Made by a program: the position numbers and the translations under genes
Source of the DNA: Molossus alvarezi
Lineage: Eukaryota > Chordata > Mammalia > Chiroptera > Molossidae
Assembly: GCA_037176705.1 (NCBI GenBank)
Contig: CM073890.1
Location: forward strand, 99,128,591-99,192,590
Length of the DNA: 64,000 nt
Direction: 5' to 3'
In this document: positions 1 to 11,099 of the stretch, piece by piece
How the letters are laid out: the number at the start of each line of letters is the position of its first letter
Numbering within the stretch: the stretch's first letter is position 1
Notes under the pieces: generated by a model
The model's database searches: none
The model's input: only the letters and a program-made list of their open reading frames with translations
What the model was told of the DNA's origin: nothing

Positions 1-116
1 CTCTCTCTCCATTCCTCTCTCTCCCTCCCACTCTACCTGAGCAAAGAATGGAAAAATGTCCTCGGGTGAGGATAAAAAAAAATAAAAAAATAAAATAAAA
101 AAAAAATAAAAAATTG
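1..116 (+). repeat. Ves-type SINE, 3' part (cut by window edge)
   Basis: The CT-rich body, the terminal motif gtcctcgggtgaggat and an A-rich tail with interspersed T match the 3' ends of the other hairpin-tailed SINEs in this window. The tRNA-like head lies outside the window. Confidence 0.85.
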
Positions 117-289
117 TTAGAATATATATAGATTGGAAGAATACACGGGAAAAAAGGAGGAGGAAATCAAATGGTGGCTTTCGACAATACGAGCAAAGAA
201 AATAAGACATTTATTTAACAATATGATTTGTTTTTAATCTGTTGGTACACTCCCAAACAAAATTTAAAATTTGTTAAGACTTTTTGGGG

Positions 290-830
290 AAAGATTCATT
301 CATTAAAATATTTATTGACTATCCAATATATTCATAGTATTCTAGGCACTGGAGATATAGCAGTAAGTGAGGCAGATGAATATTCTCTCATGTAACTGTA
401 TTCTAGTAGAGGAAGACAGAGAATAAACAAATAAATTGAAATATACAGTATTTTAGAAGGTGATCTGTATAAGGAGAAAAATAAATCAGGATAAATTAAA
501 ATTACCAGCATGGGGAAGGGTTTAATTTAGGGTTGACAGGAAGGTATCACTGAGAATGTAAGGTGTGAGCCATGTCCTGAAGGAGGCCTTGTGCATTTCC
601 AGGGCGAGAGTATTCTAGGCAGAAAAAACAAGACGGGCAAAGGTCAAGAACATGACTGGCTCCATGGAGGATTAGAGTAACCAGAGTAAATGAGCCAAGG
701 TCATTATAGTAGAAGATGAGGTCAGAAATATAAAGTGGAGTAGCTTGGATTTTTTTCTTTATTAATAAGATGAAGAACAAAGATGATTTCTGTCTTTGTA
801 ACTGGGTTGGACCCAGTCCTGGATGTCTCT
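290..830 (-). repeat. L2 LINE fragment
   Basis: The order of motifs is that of an L2 3' end read in reverse: attcattcattaaaatattt, then tctaggcactggagatatag, then an aataaacaaataaattgaaa block, then a block resembling the tail's 'attctaggcag...aaaggtcaag' section. It is heavily diverged and has no usable reading frame. The family is recalled from memory, not searched. Confidence 0.65.
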
Positions 831-1879
831 TCCCCTTGCTGAGGGAGTATTTCAAGTATATCTAAGGCCAGTCCTGGTTTCTAATCCTTCAGTACTCAAG
901 GTATAAGTTGCATAAGTAGTTTCATGAACTCTCACCTGGCCTGCCCCTGCTGCATCGCACTCCCCTGTCATGGGAGAATTCCTTCAGATCGGTTGACTGA
1001 AGAGGAAAACATTTGAGTCTGGCTAAAAATGGTTCCGTACACATTTGCAGCAACCAGGAGTAGATGACTGTGACATCATTGCTTCCCTGTAGGACAATAG
1101 AAAAAGAATTATTCCAGTGGACGTGAATTCAAACTACTTTACTGTTCACTTTTTCTGTTTGTAGAAAACCTGAGGTAAGTATCTATACTGACTGATGGAT
1201 AGTGGCTAATGGTATAATCAGATTGTCAGGGACCTAAAAGAAACAGAAATGTAGGACTGGTCACATATTTCAGGGAAAAGGAGGGGAGGAGTACATGACA
1301 AAACTATTTCCTGCCCAGTTGGGTCATCCTCCTTTAAAGAGGTTTCCAGAAAGCCAGCAGTGAGTCCTTAACATCTCGTTGGTCTTCTGTCATGGCAAGG
1401 GAGGGTAGGAAGTGAAGTAAAATCACAACTTAACAGTATAAGAAAGGGCAGAGTGGATATTGGGTTCTTCACAGAGATTCAAAGTGACCTCAGGAATTTC
1501 AGTGCAATAGCTATGTTTAGGTAGGAAATACATGCCAGGCTGTCTACTACACCCAGGCACAAAGACACATGGGCTACTGGGCCAGCTCTCAAGGATGTGG
1601 TTGTTTAGTGGAGGGGGCAGACTGTAAGCAGCTAGTGTCCAATTACATGGTGGTAATGAGAGGTTTGCTGGGGGGTTGTGGAGGAGCAAAGATGAACTCA
1701 GTCCCACCCGGAGGTTTGGGTTTTCCGGAAGAAAATGGTCCCAGAATCTAAGGACAGGTGAGAGTTGAGTGACGTTTTACACTTGGAGATCATCATAAGG
1801 GAAGCTGAGGATGAAGGCAACGTCATTGTTTAATAGGAACTGAAAGCAGTTGGAGATTACTGTGAGGTGAAATAGAAGG
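831..1879. other. Unique non-coding stretch
   Basis: I see no repeat family and no gene. A pyrimidine tract ending in tgtttgtag followed ten bases later by gtaagtat (1165-1174) looks like splice signals but encloses no credible exon. Confidence 0.5.
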
Positions 1880-2420
1880 CAGACGTGAAGAGTAAACGGA
1901 GGCCAGAGTGCGTAGTATGTTAACCAACAACGAAGCTGTGGAGAGCCTTGGAAGTGGTTTGAGCATGGGAGCTCCAGTCAGATTGAGCCTCAGATACGGC
2001 GTTCTGGCTGCTGGGTGGAGAAAGCTTCGGAGGAGGGCAAAGTTGAGCTAAAGAGAGTTCTTAGGAGGCTATTTTGGTAGTCAAGGTGAGAAAGAATGGA
2101 AACCTGCTTAGGCAGCAGTAGTGGGGATGGTGGGAGAGATTACAGAAACCTGTGGGAGGAATAGTTAGTGAAGGAAAAGGTGTGGGTCGACAAAGAAGTT
2201 GAGAATGAATGTAAGAGTTCTGCTTTAAGACCTAGGTGGATGATGGCGCCATTAAGTGAAATTGTAATTGTTGGAGTAGGAGGAGCAGGTGGGCGTGGGA
2301 ATGGAGCGGTGGGGAAAAGAGGAGCTCCGTAGGAACATGCTGAGTTTGAATTGTGTGTAACATGCAGCTGGAAATACTTAGTAGGCAATTAGATATGCAA
2401 TCGGAACCTTGTGATCAGGG
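1880..2420 (-). repeat. L2 LINE fragment (second block)
   Basis: Phrases such as ttctggctgctgggtggaga, 'ttaggaggctattttggtag' and ggaatggagcgg keep the order of the internal L2 3' region read on the minus strand. It probably belongs to the same ancient L2 as the blocks on either side. The short frames here are incidental. Confidence 0.6.
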
Positions 2421-2689
2421 TAGAAGAAACATATTTCAAGTCAATGCATATAGCTAGTAGTTATATCCATGGGAATAGATGAGATTGCCTTTGGATAGAG
2501 GGTAGGCAGAGGACCACCAAGTTAAGGCAGAAACTCTGCTGACACCAACATTTGAGGAAGAAACACCTGTTAAAGGCAATGAAAAACTAGACTGAGTGGT
2601 TGCTGAGTTAAGCAAAATGAAACAAAACAGGATTGCTAAGGGCTTCCTGTGGACGAGGAACCATATTGTGGCGAATAACCCTGCCATGA
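2421..2689. other. Unassigned stretch between L2 blocks
   Basis: Nothing recognisable. It is probably diverged L2 or unique sequence. Confidence 0.4.
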
Positions 2690-3060
2690 ACGTGACATTG
2701 TCTCTTTCTTCATGGAGCTTAGAGTGTAAGGGAGTGATAGGGGAAGGAGAACTTACCTCCATGAGGAATGGTGCACAGGAAAAAACAGGCTGGTGGAGCT
2801 TGAAAGATGGTGACTATAGCTAGTTTGGAAAAAGCTTTTCTGAGGAAGTGATGTTTAAGCTAAGGCCCGATCAGGTGATAATAAATGAGGGGAGGTGGTT
2901 GGAAATCGAGACTGCAGAGGGTACAGCAGTGTAGCAGGAGCAAAGGCTCTGGATCTAGGGAGAACTTGATGCGTTTGAGTTGAGACCTCAACATGGTAGA
3001 ACACGAGAAAGAGGGGAGGGGAGTGTGTGACAAACCTGGAAAGGTAGGGAGAGCTAGTTC
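2690..3060 (-). repeat. L2 LINE fragment (third block)
   Basis: It contains tcttcatggagcttagagtg, then tctgaggaagtgatgtttaa, then gcaggagcaaaggctc, which are typical L2 3'-region phrases in reverse orientation. This section comes earlier in the L2 consensus order than the block at 1880-2420, so this may be a second insertion. Confidence 0.6.
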
Positions 3061-3175
3061 ACGTGACTAAATGGTTCGTATTCATGCCACATTCCAAAAG
3101 AAATGGGGCCATAGGAAATGACCATTTTACAATTATTTTGTCTATTTAGTACCTCCCCCCTTCTTTGTTTGTTAA

Positions 3176-3396
3176 TCCTCACCTGAAGATATTTTTCCAT
3201 TGACTTTTAGATAGAGTGGACTGGAGGGAGGGACAGAAAGAGAGAGGGAGAGAGAAAGAGAAATATTGATGTGAGAGAGACACATTGATTGGTTGCTTCC
3301 CATATGTGCCCCAACCTACAACCCAGGTATGTGCCCTTGACTGGAATCAAACCCATGACCCTTCAGTCCGAGAATTGACGCCAAACAAGCCAGCCC
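3176..3396 (-). repeat. Ves-type SINE (old hairpin-tailed copy)
   Basis: Minus-strand copy. It starts on the plus strand with aatcctcacctgaagat (the tail), then a GA-rich body, acattgattggttgc, the B-box region ggaatcaaaccc, and a degraded head ending near aacaagccagcc. The tail hairpin stem is kept through a G-T wobble pair (see findings). Confidence 0.85.
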
Positions 3397-3767
3397 CCCA
3401 ACCCCCACCCTTTAAAACTGCCTCTTGTTCACTCTGAGATTTTGGTAGAGTTTTCAGTTACCTAAGTGAGCTTGCATCCCAGGATAGCTAATAGGAGCAC
3501 CTCATCTCTTTGGAGTAAAGGATTAGGTTAATGATGGGTGTAATAGCAGTAGGATTAGTCATAGTGAAATTTTTGTGATGCTTGGATAAGAGAACTGTTT
3601 TTTTCTCTAGATTTGCCAGCAGCCACCTTGACACACATGAAGAAAGCATTGTCTAAGAAGAAGCCTAGTGCAGGCAAAGTAGCCAAGAGAGGGGAGAGTA
3701 CAGATCCTTATGATCTCATTTGGTCCTTGGATTTATCTTTGGTACCTCTTGGACTACTCAGTTGTTT
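3397..3767. other. Old interspersed-repeat debris
   Basis: The part from about 3680 to 3765 (gatctcatttggtccttgg ... ctcttggactactcag) resembles the 3' portion of an ancient mammalian LTR-type or DNA-type repeat whose name I cannot fix. A frame opening after the tctag at 3611 runs through it and is treated as incidental. Confidence 0.4.
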
Positions 3768-4436
3768 GTTTGTTTTTTTAAATGAGGCATAATAGACATA
3801 TAACATTGTATTAGTTTCAGGTGTACAACATAATAATTCTATATTTGTATAGAACCATTCATTTTTAATTTTTTAATGTTTTCAATTACAGTTGACATTC
3901 AGTATTATTTTATATTAGCTTCAGGTGTACTGCATAGTGGTTAGACAGTTATGTAATTTACAAAGTGATCCCTCCAATATTTCTAGTACCCACTTGGAAC
4001 CATACATAGTTATTACAAAATTATTGACTATTTCCTATGCTGTACTTGTCATCCTGTGAATGGTTTGTAACCAACAATGTGTACGTCTCAATTCCTTCAC
4101 CTTTTTCACCCAGTCACACAAGCCCCCTCTCATCTGGCAACCATCAGTTTGTTCTCTGTATCTATGAGTCTGTTTTTATTTCTTTTTAATTTTTTTCTTT
4201 AATGATTTTAGAGAGAGAGAAACATCGATGAGAGCGAACATTGACTGGCCACCTCCTGCATACCCCCCACTGGGGATTGGCCCACAACCTGGGCATGTGT
4301 CCTGACCGGGAAACGAACTGGTGACCTCTTGGTGCATAGGTCAATGCTCAACCACTGAGCCACACTGGCCAGCTGAGTCTGTTTTTATTTTGTTTGTTTA
4401 TTTTGTTCTTTAGATTCCACCTGTAAGTCAGGACTC
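3768..4436 (-). repeat. Old L1 3'-end fragments, minus strand
   Basis: Two L1 3'UTR-like pieces abut. The first has taatagacatataacattgt and ttcaggtgtacaacataa. The second begins near 3865 and contains cattcagtattattttatat, 'ctggcaaccatcagtttg' and, after the SINE, 'ttctttagattccacctgtaa'. The SINE at 4182-4373 interrupts the second piece, which shows the L1 debris is older. Confidence 0.75.
4182..4373 (-). repeat. Classic Ves SINE with 17-bp TSD
   Basis: The head reads (minus strand) as a Ves head ending in ctggccagtgtggctcagtg. The body has the block cacctcctgcatacccccc and tail tttaatgattttagag. A perfect 17-bp duplication, tgagtctgtttttattt, flanks it at 4165-4181 and 4374-4390, proving insertion into the L1 fragment. 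This copy lacks the gtcctcgggtgaggat tail. Confidence 0.95.
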
Positions 4437-4524
4437 CTTATTTTTAAAATACAGTTGAATCTTTTTTGGGCTGATCATTAGGTTGGGTCTGTGTCATATA
4501 ACGTCAGAACACCATAGATATCAA

Positions 4525-4609
4525 TGGGTGTGCTGTCAACATAAAGAAATTAATTTTATTTTATATGCTTCCAACATACAATTACAAGATACAGTTTTAA
4601 AAATCATTT
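4525..4609 (+). repeat. Old plus-strand L1, left piece
   Basis: The text tatatgcttccaacatacaa ... gatacagttttaaaaatcat resembles old L1 ORF2 sequence. It joins directly with 10532 onward when copy A and one TSD are removed. The left limit is uncertain. Confidence 0.6.
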
Positions 4610-4849
4610 TTTTAAATTAATTAATTTATTTTTGTTACAGATGTTTCTCCCTTTTCCCCCACTGATTCCCCCTCCCTCTCCCTCCACGCCCTGTCCTCAG
4701 CTTTGTTGTCCAGGTCCATTGTTCATGCATATATGCATATAAGTTCTGTGGTTTATCTCTCCTCCACCACTCCCTCTTCTGGGGATTGTCAGTCTGTACC
4801 CCACTTCCTCGTCTCTGGGACTACCCCATTCCTCAGACTGTTATGTTCA
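4610..4849 (-). other. L1 copy A 3'UTR and A-tail
   Basis: In sense this is a short 3'UTR after the ORF2 stop at 4850, with a G-rich section (C-rich on the plus strand, about 4654-4700) and gtaacaaaaa-type sequence before the A-rich tail. It matches the corresponding section of copy B. Confidence 0.85.
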
Positions 4850-7800
4850 TTATATTCCACAAATAAGTGAGATCATATGATACTTGTCTTTTTCTGTTTG
4901 GCTTGTTCCACTTGGGATAATACTTTCCAGGTCCCTCCATGTCGTCTCAAAGGATAAGAGACCTTTCTTACTTACAGCTGCATAGTACTCCATTGTGTAT
5001 ATGTACCACTGCTTTTTTATCCAATCGCCTACTAATGGACATTTGGGCTGTTTCCAGATCTTAGCTATTGTAAATAGTGCTGTTACAAACATGGGGGTAC
5101 ATATATTCTTTCTGATTGGTGTTTCAGGCTTCTTAGGGTATATTCCTAGAAGTGGGATCACTGGGTCAAATGGGAGTTCAATGTAAAATTTTTTTTTTTT
5201 TTTTTATCCTCACCCGAGGACATCTTTTTCCATTTTTTTGTTCAGTTAGAGTGGGAGGGAGAGAGAGGAAGAGAAAGAGAGAGAAACATCAATGTGAAAG
5301 GGACACATCGAGTGGCTGCCACCCACATGACCAACCAGGGCCGGGGACAAACTGCAACCAAGGTACGTGCCCTTAGCGGGAACCGAACCCCGTTCTCTCT
5401 GGACCGCAGGCCGACTCTCTAACCGCTGAGCCAAACCGGCCGGGGCTCAATTTTTAATTTTTTGAGGTAACACCATATTGTTTTCCATAGTGGCTGCACC
5501 AGTCTGCATTCCCACCAGCAGTGTACTAGAGTCCCCTTTTTCCGACATCCTCGCCAACACTTGTTGTTTGATGATTTGTTGATGGCCACCATTCTGACAG
5601 GTGTGAGGTGATACCTCATTGTTGTTTTAATTTGCATCTCTCTGATGTTGAGCATTTCTTCATATGTCTCTTAGTCATTTGTATGTCCTGTTTGGAGAGG
5701 TGTCTATTTAGTTCCTCTGCCCATTTTTTAATTGGGTTCTTTGTCTTCCTTTTGTAGAGTTGTATGAGCACTCCATATATATATATTGGAAATTAACTCC
5801 TTATCTGATATATCATTGGCAATTATGCTCTCCCATACAGTGGGTTGCCTTTCCATTTTGATGGTTGTTTCTTTTGCTGTGCAGAAGCTTTTTAGTTTTA
5901 TGTAGTGCCATGTGTTTATTTTCTCCTTTGTTTCTGATGCCTTAGGTGATGTATCAGTGGAAATTCTGCTGCGTACGCTCTCTGAAATTTTGTTGCCTAC
6001 ATTTTCTTCTAGGATTTTTATGGATTCATAAGTCACATTTAAGTCTTTTATTGATTTTGAGTTTATTCTTGTGTATGGTGTAAGTTGATGGTCTAGTTTC
6101 ATTTTTTTGCATGTAGCTGTCCAATTTTCCCAAGACCATTTATTAAAGAGGCTGTCTTTACTCCACTGTATGCTTTGCCACCTTTGTCAAATATTAATTG
6201 AGCATATTGCCTTGGGTCCATTTCTGGGTACTCTCTTCTATTCCACTGGTCTATTTGTCTGTTCTTGTGCCAGTACCAGGCTGTTTTGATTACAGTGACT
6301 TTGTAGTATAACCTGACATCTGGTTATGTGATCCCTCTAACTTTGTTCTTGTTTTTTAGGATTACTGTAGCTATTTGGGGTCGTTTTTGGTTCCACGTGA
6401 ACTTTTGAAGTATTTGTTCTGGTTCAGTGAAGTATGTTGTTGGTATTTTGATGGGGATTGCATTGAATCTATAGATTGCTTTGGGTAGTATGGACATTTT
6501 AATGATGTTAATTCTTCCAATCCATGAACAAGGTATGTGCTTCCACTTTTTTATATCTTCCTGTATTTCTTTTTTCAATGACTGGTAGTTTTCTGCGAAT
6601 AGGTCCTTTATTTCTTTGGTTAAGTTTATTCCTAGGTATTTTAATTTTTTTTCAGTGATGGTAAATGGGATTTTTTTTTTAGTTTCTCTTTCTGTGAGTT
6701 CATCATTGGTGTATAAGAAAGCCATCGATTTCTTGATGTTAATTTTGTGTCCTGCTACTTTGCCAAATTCATTTATTAAGTCTAGTAAATTTTTGATGGA
6801 GACTTTGGGGTTTTCTATGTATAGTATCATGTCATCTGCGAATAATGACAGTTTCACTTCCTTTTTTTCCAATTTGGAATCCTTTATTTTTTCTTCCTGT
6901 CTGATTGCTGTGGCTAAGACTTCCAGTAGTATGTTAAATAAGAGTGGCAAAAGTGGGCATCCCTGTCTTGTTCCCGTTCTTAAGGGAAATGCTTTTAGAT
7001 TTTGCCCACTGAGTATGATGTTGGCTGTAGGTCTTTCATAGATGGCCTTTATTATGTCAAGATATGATCCCTCTATTCCCAGATTGCTGAGCATTTTTAT
7101 CAGAAATGGGTGCTGGATTTTGTTGAATGCTTTTTCAGTGTCTGTTGATACAATCATATGATTTTTATCTTTCATTTTGTTTATGTGGTGTACCACATTT
7201 ATTGATTTGCAAATATCATACCAGCCTTGCATCCCTGGGATGAATCCACTTGGTCATGGTGAATAATTTTTTTGATGTATTGCTGGATTCGATTTGCTAG
7301 TATTTTGTTCAGGATTTTGGCATCTATGTTCATCAGGGATATTGGTCTGTAGTTTTCTTTCTTTGTAGTGTGTTTTTCTGGTTTTGGAATTAGAATTATG
7401 CTGGCCTCATAAAACGTGTTTGGAAAGCTTCCTTCTTCTTGAATTTTTTGAAATAGTTTGAGGGGAATGGGTATTAGTTCTTCTTTGAATGTTTGGTAAA
7501 ATTCACCCATGAAATCGTCCGGGCTTGGGCTTTTGTTTGCTGGGAGAGTTTTGATTACATCTTCAATTTCTTTTGTTGTTATTGGTCTGATCAAGTTTTC
7601 TATCTCTTCTCGGTTCAGTGTTGGGAGACTATGTGTTTCTAGAAATTTGTCCATTTTGCTTAGATTGTCGATTTGTTGCCATACAATTGGTCATAATATT
7701 TGTTAACAATTCTTTATATTTCTGTGGTGTCAGTTTTTATTTCTCCTCTTCCTTTTCTGATTTTGTGTATTTGGGTTCTCTCTCTTTGTTTCTTGGTGAG

Positions 7801-8923
7801 TCCATCAATCTTGTTTATCTTTTTAAGGAAGCAGCTTTTTGTTTCATTGGTCCTTTGAATTGTTTTTTTTGGTCCCCATGTCATTTATTTCTGCTTTGAT
7901 CTTTACTATTTCCTTCCTTCTACTTGCTCTGGGGTTTTCTTTTTGTTTGCTTTTTAGTTTTTTAAGTTGTGAGGTTGGATAATCTATTAGAAATTTTTCT
8001 TGCTTCTTGAGGTAGGCCTGTAGTGCTATGAGCTTCCCTCTCAGAACTGCTTTCGCTGCATCCCATAGATTTTGTGTTGTTGTGTGTTCATTTTCATTGC
8101 TTTCTAGGAAGTTTTTAATTTCTTCCTTGATCTCCATGGTAACCCATTCATTGTTCAATAACATGCGATTTAGCCTCCATGTATTCAAATATCTTTGCAT
8201 GTTCTTGTTGCAGTTGATTTCTAGTTTCATGCCATTGTGATCTGAGAAGATGCTTAATATGATTTCAACCTTCTTAAACTTGTAGAGACTTAGTTTGTGC
8301 CCTAACATGTGGTCTGTCTTTGAGAATGTCCCATGTTTACTTGAGAATAATGTGAATTCTGCAGTTTTGGGGTGTAATAATCTATAGATATCTATTAAAT
8401 CCATTTGATCTAGCACTTCATTTAGAGTCTATGTTTCCTTGTTAATTTTTTGTCTAGAAGATCTATCCAGTGATGTCAGTGGGGTATTGGAGTCCCCTGC
8501 TATGATTGTATTGCTCTTGATTTCTTCTTTGAAGTCCTCCAAAAGATTTTTAATATATGTTGGTGCTTCTATATTGGGTGCACATATGTTTACCAAGGTT
8601 ATATCTTTCTGTTGGATAGATCCTTTCGATATTATGTAGTGGCCTTCTTTGTCTCTACTTATGGCCTTCATTTTGAAATCAACTTTATCAGATATGAGTA
8701 TTGCTATTCCAGATTTTTTTGCTTTCTGTTTGCTTGAAAGATTTTTTTTCCATCCCTTCACTTTCAACCTATGTGAGTCTTTTGTTGTGAGGTGGGTCTC
8801 TTGTAATCAACATATATGTGAGTCATGCTTTCTTATCCAATTAGCTACTCTGTGTCTTTTTATAGGAGCATTCAAACCATTCATATTTAAGGTGATAATT
8901 GATGTGTACTTATTTATTGCCAT
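4850..8923 (-). pseudogene. L1 copy A ORF2 (endonuclease-reverse transcriptase), broken
   Basis: ORF2 normally supplies the nicking endonuclease and reverse transcriptase for target-primed reverse transcription. The start codon lies at 8921-8923, 45 bases after the ORF1 stop codon, as in copy B. Remnant frames are: 8429-8767 and 7844-8416 (endonuclease and linker), 7199-7654 (RT N-terminal part), 6324-7232 (302 codons of RT including the catalytic FADD at 6831-6842), 5728-6102, 5447-5655 and 4850-5161 (Cys-rich C-terminal region ending in LICGI). A stop lies just upstream of the LQETH catalytic segment, there are several frameshifts, and a SINE interrupts the C-terminal part at 5189-5446. Confidence 0.9.
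5189..5446 (-). repeat. Ves SINE, hairpin-tailed, inside L1 copy A
   Basis: Poly(T), then tcctcacccgagga, a GA-rich body, cacatcgagtggctgccacc, ggaaccgaacc and a head ending in gagccaaaccggccgggg. It splits ORF2 text that continues as caatttttaattttttgagg on the right. The TSD is imprecise. Confidence 0.92.
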
Positions 8924-8968
8924 TTTTGTTTAGTGTGGTTCTATTTTTCTTCCTATTTCTTCTACTAA

Positions 8969-9200
8969 TTACAGCAGTCCTTTTAGCATATCTTGCAGTG
9001 CTGGTTTGGTGTTAATATATTCCCTTAGCTTTGTTTTGTCTGGGAAGCTCTTTATTTTATCTTCTATTTTGAATAATGGCCTTGCTGGATATAGTAGTCT
9101 TAGCTTCAGATCCTTGTTTTTCATGACCTTGATAACTTCATGCCACTCCCTTCTGGCCTGTAGTGATTCTGATGAGAAGTCAGCCAAGGGCCTTGTGGCC
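8969..9200 (-). pseudogene. L1 copy A ORF1, C-terminal stub only
   Basis: About 75 codons remain. They correspond to residues about 226-297 of copy B's ORF1 (LQARREWHEVIKVMKNK and the ending MLKGLL), the C-terminal nucleic-acid-binding domain. Upstream, the sequence jumps straight into 5'UTR text (gagttttgctgagttgtggc in sense). The start, coiled coil and RRM are therefore deleted and no trimer-forming RNA-binding protein can be made. Confidence 0.9.
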
Positions 9201-10513
9201 ACAACTCAGCAAAAACTCTGAGTGCCCTCCAAATCCTGGGTGTCCCGACACAGTTCCCGCCCAGTCTGCCCTCCCTCTGCCATAGCCCCCAGGTGAGTGG
9301 TTGTGGCTATGTTAGCGCTCTGTCCTGGTTCTCTGAGCTGTGGATTAGGCTTGGTCTTTATTCCCCAAGGGCGCTGATCACAGCTAAGACTGCTGCTGTC
9401 CCTGGGCTCCCAGCCCGCCACCCTCTTCTGCCTCTGTGGATCCTACCAGTGTCCCCGGTTATATGGTCCTGTCCTGCTGCTTTTCTGTTGCTTTTTTCCA
9501 AAGATTTGTCTTTATTTTAGTTGTAATTCCCATTTGGTCCTGGGAGATAGTCTGCAAAATTTCTGTTCATTCTGCCTCCATTTTCACATCCTCTATGCCT
9601 ATCTTGTGTGCAGCTGGGTCGCACAGGCCTCTCTGGTACCCCCGCACCCTGCAGGTCCCGCCGGTAACTGGATGGCCCAGTCCCTTTGGGGACCTGGCTC
9701 TATGCCTATGTTATGAGCTGCCGAGTCGCAGAGGCCCCTCTGGTGCTTCAGCACCCCGCAGGTCCTATGGGTAACTGGATGGCACAGTCCCTGCTGGGTT
9801 GCACAGGCCTCTCTGGTGCCCCTGCACCCTGTAGGTCCCACTGGCGGGCAGCTGGATTGCACCAGTCTCTCTGGGGCGTCAGCTTCCCACTGCTCTTGTG
9901 AGCTGCTCTTTCACACAAGCCTCTGTGGAGCCCCTGGTCCTGCTGCTGGTGGCTGGGGAGTGCTGCTGCCCCGTGGGGCTCAGCTCCTGCTCAGCCTTTG
10001 CTGTAGTTTTTGGGGAGGATTGGTCTCCGCTGCTGGTCTGTGCTTCTGTTGCCTGGGGATGGATGTCTGCTCCCCAGCCTCTGTTGCTGGGGGTATGTCT
10101 GGACTCTGATCAGGCTGCTACTATGGGGGATGGTGCTGGGCTCCGGGCTGTCTGCGGCCCGTGCACCTTGGCAGCTCCACTACTGTGTACCGGTCTGTGT
10201 TGACACAGAGTGTCCCCTGGTCCCATGGTGCCAGGCGCACTGGTGGGCTCAGGTTGCTGGGCCCTAGCCGCTCCCAGTGCCTCCTCCCAGGGAAGACCTG
10301 GGATCTTCCAAAATGCTGGGACTTCCCCGTGGTGCAGAGAGAAGCGCCCTGAAGGGCCTCTCACCGGGGTAGCGGCTGCTCCGTCCACAGCACAGGGACC
10401 TTCTGCTCCGCGGCTCTGCACTGCTCGGGTGTGGTCGTCCACCTGCACGTCCACTCACACTGTCACACACTCACCCTCCCTCAGGTCCTGCCCACAGCTA
10501 TCTCCCAAGTGAT
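9201..10513 (-). promoter_or_regulatory. L1 copy A extended 5' region
   Basis: 9201-9580 aligns by eye with the 5'UTR of copies B and C (ccctccaaatcctgg, gtcccgacacag, ttatatggtcctg, 'tcattctgcctccattttc'). 9580-10513 has no counterpart in B or C. It is GC-rich, with CpGs towards its outer end (ctccgcggctctgcactgct) and tandem units at 9609-9950. The outer TSD at 10514 shows it entered with, or was later added to, this insertion. It is a likely internal promoter region by position, not by assay. Confidence 0.7.
9609..9950. repeat. Imperfect tandem units in L1 copy A 5' region
   Basis: The phrase cacaggcctctctgg recurs in variant form at about 9623, 9729, 9808 and 9913 (the last two as gcacaggcctctctggtgc and acacaagcctctgtgg). 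Each is followed by a ctgcaccctgcaggtcc-like block and, in the first two, 'ggtaactggatggc'. The spacing is irregular, about 75-110 bp. Confidence 0.75.
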
Positions 10514-10736
10514 CAATTTTAAAAATCATTTATAACAGCCGCAAAAATAAAATACATAGGAATAAATCTAATGAAAGATGTGTGGGAACACTATAAAAAA
10601 CTAAGAAGTTGAAGATACAAATAAATGGCAGACTCTACCAAGTTTAAAGATTGGAAAAAGTTATTATCATAAATATGACTGTTTTTAAAAAAACTGATTT
10701 GTAAAGTCAATGCAACCCCAATAAAAATTCCAATCT

Positions 10737-10816
10737 ATGTATGTATGTATCTGTGTATGATATATAATATGTATATATTACATACACACACATATATATA
10801 TATATATTTATAGACT
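10737..10816. repeat. AT/TG-rich microsatellite
   Basis: Runs of tgtatgtatg, atatatatat and acacacac form a compound low-complexity tract inside the old L1. Confidence 0.85.
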
Positions 10817-10853
10817 GTGTGAAGCTGATTTTAAAATTTATATAGAATTTTTT

Positions 10854-11099
10854 TTTTTTTTTATCCTCACCCGAGGACACTTTTCCATTTTTTGTTCAGA
10901 TAGAGCGGGAGGGAGAGAGAGGAAGAGAGAGAGAGAGAAACATCAACATGAAGGGACACATCGAGTGGCTGCCATCCGCACGACCAACCAGGGCCGGGCA
11001 CAAACTGCAACTGAGGTATGTGCCCTTAGCGGGAACCGAACCCGGGTCTCTCTGGACCGCAGACCGACGCTCCAACCGCTGAGCCAAACCGGCCAGGGA
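10854..11099 (-). repeat. Ves SINE, hairpin-tailed, with long TSD
   Basis: Poly(T), tcctcacccgagga, a GA-rich body, catcgagtggctgccatccg, and head end gccaaaccggccagg. The target duplication aaaatttatatagaattttt lies at about 10833-10852 and 11100-11119. It inserted into the old plus-strand L1. Confidence 0.95.

Larger units (their letters stand above)
4610..10513 (-). mobile_element. LINE-1 copy A, full insertion unit, minus strand
   Basis: A T-rich run starts at 4610 (the A-tail in sense), followed by 3'UTR, ORF2 remnants, an ORF1 C-terminal stub and a long GC-rich 5' region. TSDs of 18 bp with one mismatch flank the unit: cagttttaaaaatcattt at 4592-4609 and caattttaaaaatcattt at 10514-10531. 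A SINE sits at 5189-5446. Compared with copies B and C, about 1.1 kb from mid-5'UTR to mid-ORF1 is missing at about 9190-9210, while about 0.9 kb of extra 5' sequence is present (9580-10513). ORF2 is broken in many places, so the copy is dead. It inserted into an older plus-strand L1. Confidence 0.92.

Noticed and set aside
1165..1174. Ten-base microexon between tgtttgtag and gtaagtat
   Set aside because: Good splice-like ends, but the longer alternative (from the acceptor near 1093) has stops in all frames and nothing links it to a gene.
3612..3765. Open frame after a tctag acceptor, protein-like at first sight
   Set aside because: Its second half matches an ancient interspersed repeat and no good donor follows.
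5247..5655. Fusion proteins joining SINE and L1 frames
   Set aside because: They arise because SINE insertions happen to keep a frame open in dead L1 copies.
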